Shown: piece by piece, positions 60,910 to 64,000 of the stretch
Numbering within the stretch: position 1 is the stretch's first letter
Layout of the letters: the number at the start of each line of letters is the position of its first letter
NCBI GenBank assembly: GCA_023250195.1
Contig: JAHFBF010000001.1
Location: forward strand, 62,001 to 126,000
Source: Candidatus Melainabacteria bacterium
GTDB lineage: Bacteria > Cyanobacteriota > Vampirovibrionia > 2-02-FULL-35-15
Direction of reading: 5' to 3'
DNA: 64,000 nt
Made by a program: the position numbers and the translations under genes
The notes under the pieces: generated by a model
Database searches by the model: none
Told to the model about the DNA's origin: nothing
Seen by the model: the letters and a program-made list of their open reading frames with translations, nothing else

Positions 60910-62991
60910 ATGCCAGTAACATCTATCCAGGCTGTTGCAGTACCTGCTCAGAGTAGCTCTGGAACAGCTAATGGTACAAAAAGAAAAAAACTAATAGAAG
61001 AAAATGCATCTTCGGCAAAAATTGCTACTGGTATAGGACTTGCATCTGCTATTGCTCTTGGTGTAGCTCTAAAAGATGGAGTAAGTGAAGGCTTCCACAA
61101 AATAGCTCATTTGGGAAGAAAGATAAGCAGCTTTTTTGGACTTGGTGTGGTCTTTTTATATCCACTTGCAACATTATATGGTGAATACGAAGAACACAAA
61201 GGTAAGAACGAGGCAGACTCAAGTGGAAGTAAGATATTAGAAATTACCAATCCTCTACTAAGCCTTGCATTTGCTCCCATGACAGCTTTTGAACCCCTTG
61301 AAAAAGCTACTCAGTCAACAGGACATATGGTTGCAAGTCTTATCAATATGCCTCACCTTATATTTACATTCTTTTCATATACTGGCGGACGGTTTTTTAC
61401 TTTATTAAAATCAATCCAACTTGGCTTCTTTAAGCCTTCTGAGGAGAAGAAATTGAGACTTGAAAATGAAAGAAGTCTACTCAGAACATTAGGAGACATA
61501 GGAAGTGACAATGCTGCTATAACCCCTCAAGCTCACCAATTTGCAACCGGTGTAAATGTTTGGGGTAATCTTTTAACAGGTAATCTTGACTCCGTTAAAG
61601 AAAAATTTGGTGAAGCACCTGTTACAACATTCTTAGGTACTTTTATAAGTACTTTTACCTGGATACCTTCTCTCATTGGTAAAACATTTGATACTTCTAT
61701 TAGAACATTTGAAATGACAGATCAATTAAAAAATGTATTTTCCGAAAACTCTGGGATATACAAAGCTGCAAAAAGTTCAAGAGACTGGTGGCATAAAACT
61801 TCCTTAAGCAACGGCTTCTGGGGAAAAGTGTTAAGCATGGGCAGATCAATTGGGAAGTTTACACAAGCAACAATGTCACCTATGGGCATGGTTTCAGTAG
61901 TTTTTCCTGCCTGGGATCACTTTTTCCAGCATGGTTTTAATAATCCAAATGCAAGAGAAGCAGGAGGATTAATTGCTGGATTTGATAGAGCCCTCCATAT
62001 AGCTGCTTTCCTTGGGCATAGTTATTTCACATCACTTTACGGTTTATTTATCAGATTACCTCAAACTATAATTACTTCTTCATTTTATGTCTGCAATGGG
62101 ATTAACCATTTAAGAGGAGTTACTGGAAATCCTAACGATTCGAGATATCTTGACCCGATGAAAGTTAGAGACTCCCTATTTAATCCTAATAAAGGCTGGG
62201 CAAAATCACTTTCCAGCTTTGCACAAAAACAAATGAACAAATTAACCGGTAAAACAACTTTATTTGATAGTTTTCATAAAGTAATGGCTGAACAAGAATG
62301 TTATAGACCTTTAAGAGAAGAATTCTACAAGCGAGTTATGCAAACTCAATACACCTACATTGATGAAAATGGAGTAACTAAAGTAAAAGAAGCAGGGAAG
62401 GAACCTCCAAATCTATTATTAAGCGAACTCTTAAAAGAGGAAAAACCTAAAATAATTGAAAAGGCAAAAGAAAGATTTAAGACTTATTTACATCAATCTT
62501 CTCATTTTGATGATGCGACCATGGATGAGTTCTTTAACAGAACAGACATTTACAATAATATTGAAGCAGAACTTATAAAAATAATTGATGGGGAAATCAA
62601 AGCCACATCTGGAATACAAGAGGCAGAAACCTCAACTAATTCATCTTCAAATAGTGGATATAAAAAACCTGAATTAAAATCAAAGAGCTTCTTTGATATG
62701 TTATCTAATCCAACCGAATACTCTGGTGACATAAAAGAAGTATTTAAATTTAGAACAACATTAGCACAGTTTGTATTTTCTCCATTAAATGTATTAGACT
62801 TTGTAAATATGCTGGAGCTTGGCAACAACAAGTATTCTTACCAAATAAATAAGTTCTTACTTGAAGAAAGTTCTATCAGGAAAGGAGATCTTGTAGCAGG
62901 AGTTGTAGGAGAATTACCAACTGTTCTAATGCATGATCTACAAACCGCCGGCGATGCTCCTGCAACCATACGTTATGCAATGGCAGCTTGA
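60910..62991 (+). CDS. Unrecognised 693-residue protein with several hydrophobic segments
   Basis: I recognise no family. A polar N-terminus of about 35 residues is followed by hydrophobic stretches such as I-A-T-G-I-G-L-A-S-A-I-A-L-G-V-A and F-F-G-L-G-V-V-F-L-Y-P-L-A, with more near residues 140-160, 235-255 and 355-390. The region 475-590 is hydrophilic and charged, and the end is mixed. No signal peptide or catalytic motif is obvious. The weak hydrophobicity recalls membrane-remodelling or host-interaction proteins, but this is speculation. The leader holds several hairpins. Confidence 0.7.
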   Translation: MPVTSIQAVAVPAQSSSGTANGTKRKKLIEENASSAKIATGIGLASAIALGVALKDGVSEGFHKIAHLGRKISSFFGLGVVFLYPLATLYGEYEEHKGKNEADSSGSKILEITNPLLSLAFAPMTAFEPLEKATQSTGHMVASLINMPHLIFTFFSYTGGRFFTLLKSIQLGFFKPSEEKKLRLENERSLLRTLGDIGSDNAAITPQAHQFATGVNVWGNLLTGNLDSVKEKFGEAPVTTFLGTFISTFTWIPSLIGKTFDTSIRTFEMTDQLKNVFSENSGIYKAAKSSRDWWHKTSLSNGFWGKVLSMGRSIGKFTQATMSPMGMVSVVFPAWDHFFQHGFNNPNAREAGGLIAGFDRALHIAAFLGHSYFTSLYGLFIRLPQTIITSSFYVCNGINHLRGVTGNPNDSRYLDPMKVRDSLFNPNKGWAKSLSSFAQKQMNKLTGKTTLFDSFHKVMAEQECYRPLREEFYKRVMQTQYTYIDENGVTKVKEAGKEPPNLLLSELLKEEKPKIIEKAKERFKTYLHQSSHFDDATMDEFFNRTDIYNNIEAELIKIIDGEIKATSGIQEAETSTNSSSNSGYKKPELKSKSFFDMLSNPTEYSGDIKEVFKFRTTLAQFVFSPLNVLDFVNMLELGNNKYSYQINKFLLEESSIRKGDLVAGVVGELPTVLMHDLQTAGDAPATIRYAMAA

Positions 62992-63011
62992 TTTATATAT
63001 AATTTAATCTT

Positions 63012-64000
63012 ATGAATAATTCTCAGCCTACCCTCCATCTCTCAGAAATAATAATCACAAACAACAGTGAACCTATCATTAATGGTGGTTTATTAATTGA
63101 AGATTCAAAAATAATTGCCGTTGGAAAGACAGAAGACTTCGGAGATTATAAAAACAAGAACATAAAAATCATTAATCATAAAGACTCTCTAATTTGTCCT
63201 GGTTTTATTAATCTGCACAGTCATTTGCTTTATTCAAAGACTGGCAAGATAAATAGTTCAGATGGGCTATTCCCATGGTTAGAACAATTAGTATCAAACA
63301 TGAAAGACTGGCAGGAAGATGCTTACATAAACTCAATTAATTTTGGGATAAATCAAGCACTTTCAACTGGAACAACCTTTCTTGTAGAAAATACTCCGAG
63401 TAATTTATCAGCTCAAGAGTTATCAAAAAGTCCTCTTAGAGCCTTGATTGGAATAGAAGTGTTTGGTTCTGATGAAAGTGAAACAGAAAACATATTGCAC
63501 AACACATTAGAACAAATGAGTAATTGTCATTCCCGCTTTTGCGAGAATGACATAAAAAGAATTGAATTAACATTTTCTCCTCATGCTCCCTATGATGTCT
63601 CAAAACCTTTATGGAAAAGGCTTTTACAATGGTCACAAGAGAACAGCAAACTACTTCTTACTCATCTTGAAGAATCTCCTGATGAAAAACTTTGGTGGCA
63701 AAACAAATCAGGCAAAGCCGTAAACTTTTGGAAGTCTATTAATAAGCTTGAACCAAAATTAAAATATTGGGAAAAATATAATTCAGGAATTGACTTCTTA
63801 AATAAGAACAACCTGCTCAGTAAAAATATTATTGGAACCCACCTTTGTCAGGCAAATAAAGATAACTTAACTGTGCTTAAAGAAAAAAATATTAATTTAG
63901 TTCACTGTCCAAGAAGTAATTATTATTTAAATAATGGCACTGCAAATTTAAAGCTTTGGAATGAACTTGGTATCCTTTGGGGAATTGGAACTGACAGTAT
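63012..64000 (+). CDS. Amidohydrolase-family deaminase (partial, runs off the window)
   Basis: Open from an ATG at 63012 to the window end, 329 codons without a stop. Metal-binding motifs are in order: P-G-F-I-N-L-H-S-H, a strand L-L-L-T-H-L-E-E, I-I-G-T-H-L-C, V-H-C-P-R-S-N and G-I-G-T-D-S at the edge. This fits the cytosine/MTA/SAH/aminofutalosine/guanine deaminase group; the exact substrate cannot be told. Residues about 172-181 (C-H-S-R-F-C-E-N-D-I) come from an in-frame palindrome. Confidence 0.85.
   Translation, partial: MNNSQPTLHLSEIIITNNSEPIINGGLLIEDSKIIAVGKTEDFGDYKNKNIKIINHKDSLICPGFINLHSHLLYSKTGKINSSDGLFPWLEQLVSNMKDWQEDAYINSINFGINQALSTGTTFLVENTPSNLSAQELSKSPLRALIGIEVFGSDESETENILHNTLEQMSNCHSRFCENDIKRIELTFSPHAPYDVSKPLWKRLLQWSQENSKLLLTHLEESPDEKLWWQNKSGKAVNFWKSINKLEPKLKYWEKYNSGIDFLNKNNLLSKNIIGTHLCQANKDNLTVLKEKNINLVHCPRSNYYLNNGTANLKLWNELGILWGIGTDS
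63526..63551. repeat. In-frame REP-derived palindrome inside the amidohydrolase gene
   Basis: GTCATTCCCGC pairs with GCGAGAATGAC (one mismatch) around TTTT. It equals the left hairpin type of the element at 41417 and is read in frame as C-H-S-R-F-C-E-N-D-I. Confidence 0.8.

Noticed and set aside
63436-63636. A 66-codon minus-strand frame containing H-S-R-K-S-G-N-D
   Set aside because: It is the antisense reading of the amidohydrolase gene through the palindrome; the symmetric repeat gives a similar peptide on both strands.

Overview
The window is about 64 kb of AT-rich, gene-dense bacterial DNA using the standard code (TGA, TAA and TAG all end well-supported genes). The content points to a Gram-negative-type heterotroph: KDO-8-phosphate synthase, an MlaF-like ATPase, Lgt, murein enzymes, type IV pilin-like protein and two complex I antiporter subunits. 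Several features lean towards the cyanobacterial phylum, most likely a non-photosynthetic branch (Melainabacteria/Vampirovibrionia-like): a cyanobacterial-type glutamate-cysteine ligase, a small HAS-barrel-like protein, a BFN/DUF151 protein beginning MIEM, and palindromes resembling GTAGAG...CTCTAC repeats I know from cyanobacteria. No photosynthesis gene is seen. The placement is inference; a marker-gene tree would settle it.

Layout. 1-5.4 kb: gcvH, an isolated nuoL-nuoM pair, and tldD. 5.4-13.5 kb: a lineage-specific small protein, rpsP, ndk, pilin-like protein, rpsT, murC, murB, topA and a thioredoxin lipoprotein. 13.6-19.7 kb: gshA with a polyprenyl diphosphate synthase, a pseudouridine synthase, and two peptide-type ABC permeases that both carry insertions. 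19.8-29.2 kb: membrane proteins (channel-like protein, BASS transporter, CrcB, CDP-alcohol transferase), then a long minus-strand run with panB, a HAD phosphatase, ROK kinase, lgt, sugar transferase, epimerase, rpiB and HU. 29.4-34.9 kb: HAS-barrel-like protein, comF, mlaF-like, kdsA, recR, ybaB, a tiny secreted Cys-rich protein and metF. 35-49.7 kb: mreBC, SRP RNA, a stand-alone MshEN-like protein, a PDZ protein, rpsB-tsf-pyrH-smpB, rplU-rpmA-doxX-dnaE, a BFN protein, and a histidine kinase with an apparently phosphorylation-defective REC-GGDEF-REC partner. 50-64 kb: rpsL-rpsG, two large unrecognised proteins, gcvPB, SpoIID-like, argF, rsmH-ftsL-like-ftsI-murQ, three tRNAs and a truncated amidohydrolase.

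Genes cooperate mainly in envelope building (murBC, ftsI, rsmH, mreBC, murQ, lgt, kdsA, sugar transferase/epimerase), translation (seven ribosomal proteins, tsf, smpB, tRNAs, SRP RNA) and one-carbon/redox metabolism (gcvH, gcvPB, metF, panB, gshA). Many conserved clusters are only partly kept: nuoLM without nuoK/N, rpsLG without fusA/tuf, tsf-pyrH without frr, and rsmH-ftsI without murE.

The most unusual layer is small palindromic DNA. One family has REP-like ends (GTCATT...AATGAC); another has GTAG-type ends with exchangeable self-complementary cores. Members of both lie in reading frame inside protein genes: two in one HAD phosphatase and one in the amidohydrolase. A third element of roughly 85-105 nt, with a conserved 5' hairpin and a GCGTTATA end, lies upstream of three envelope or membrane genes, and possibly a fourth, and may be an undescribed leader RNA.
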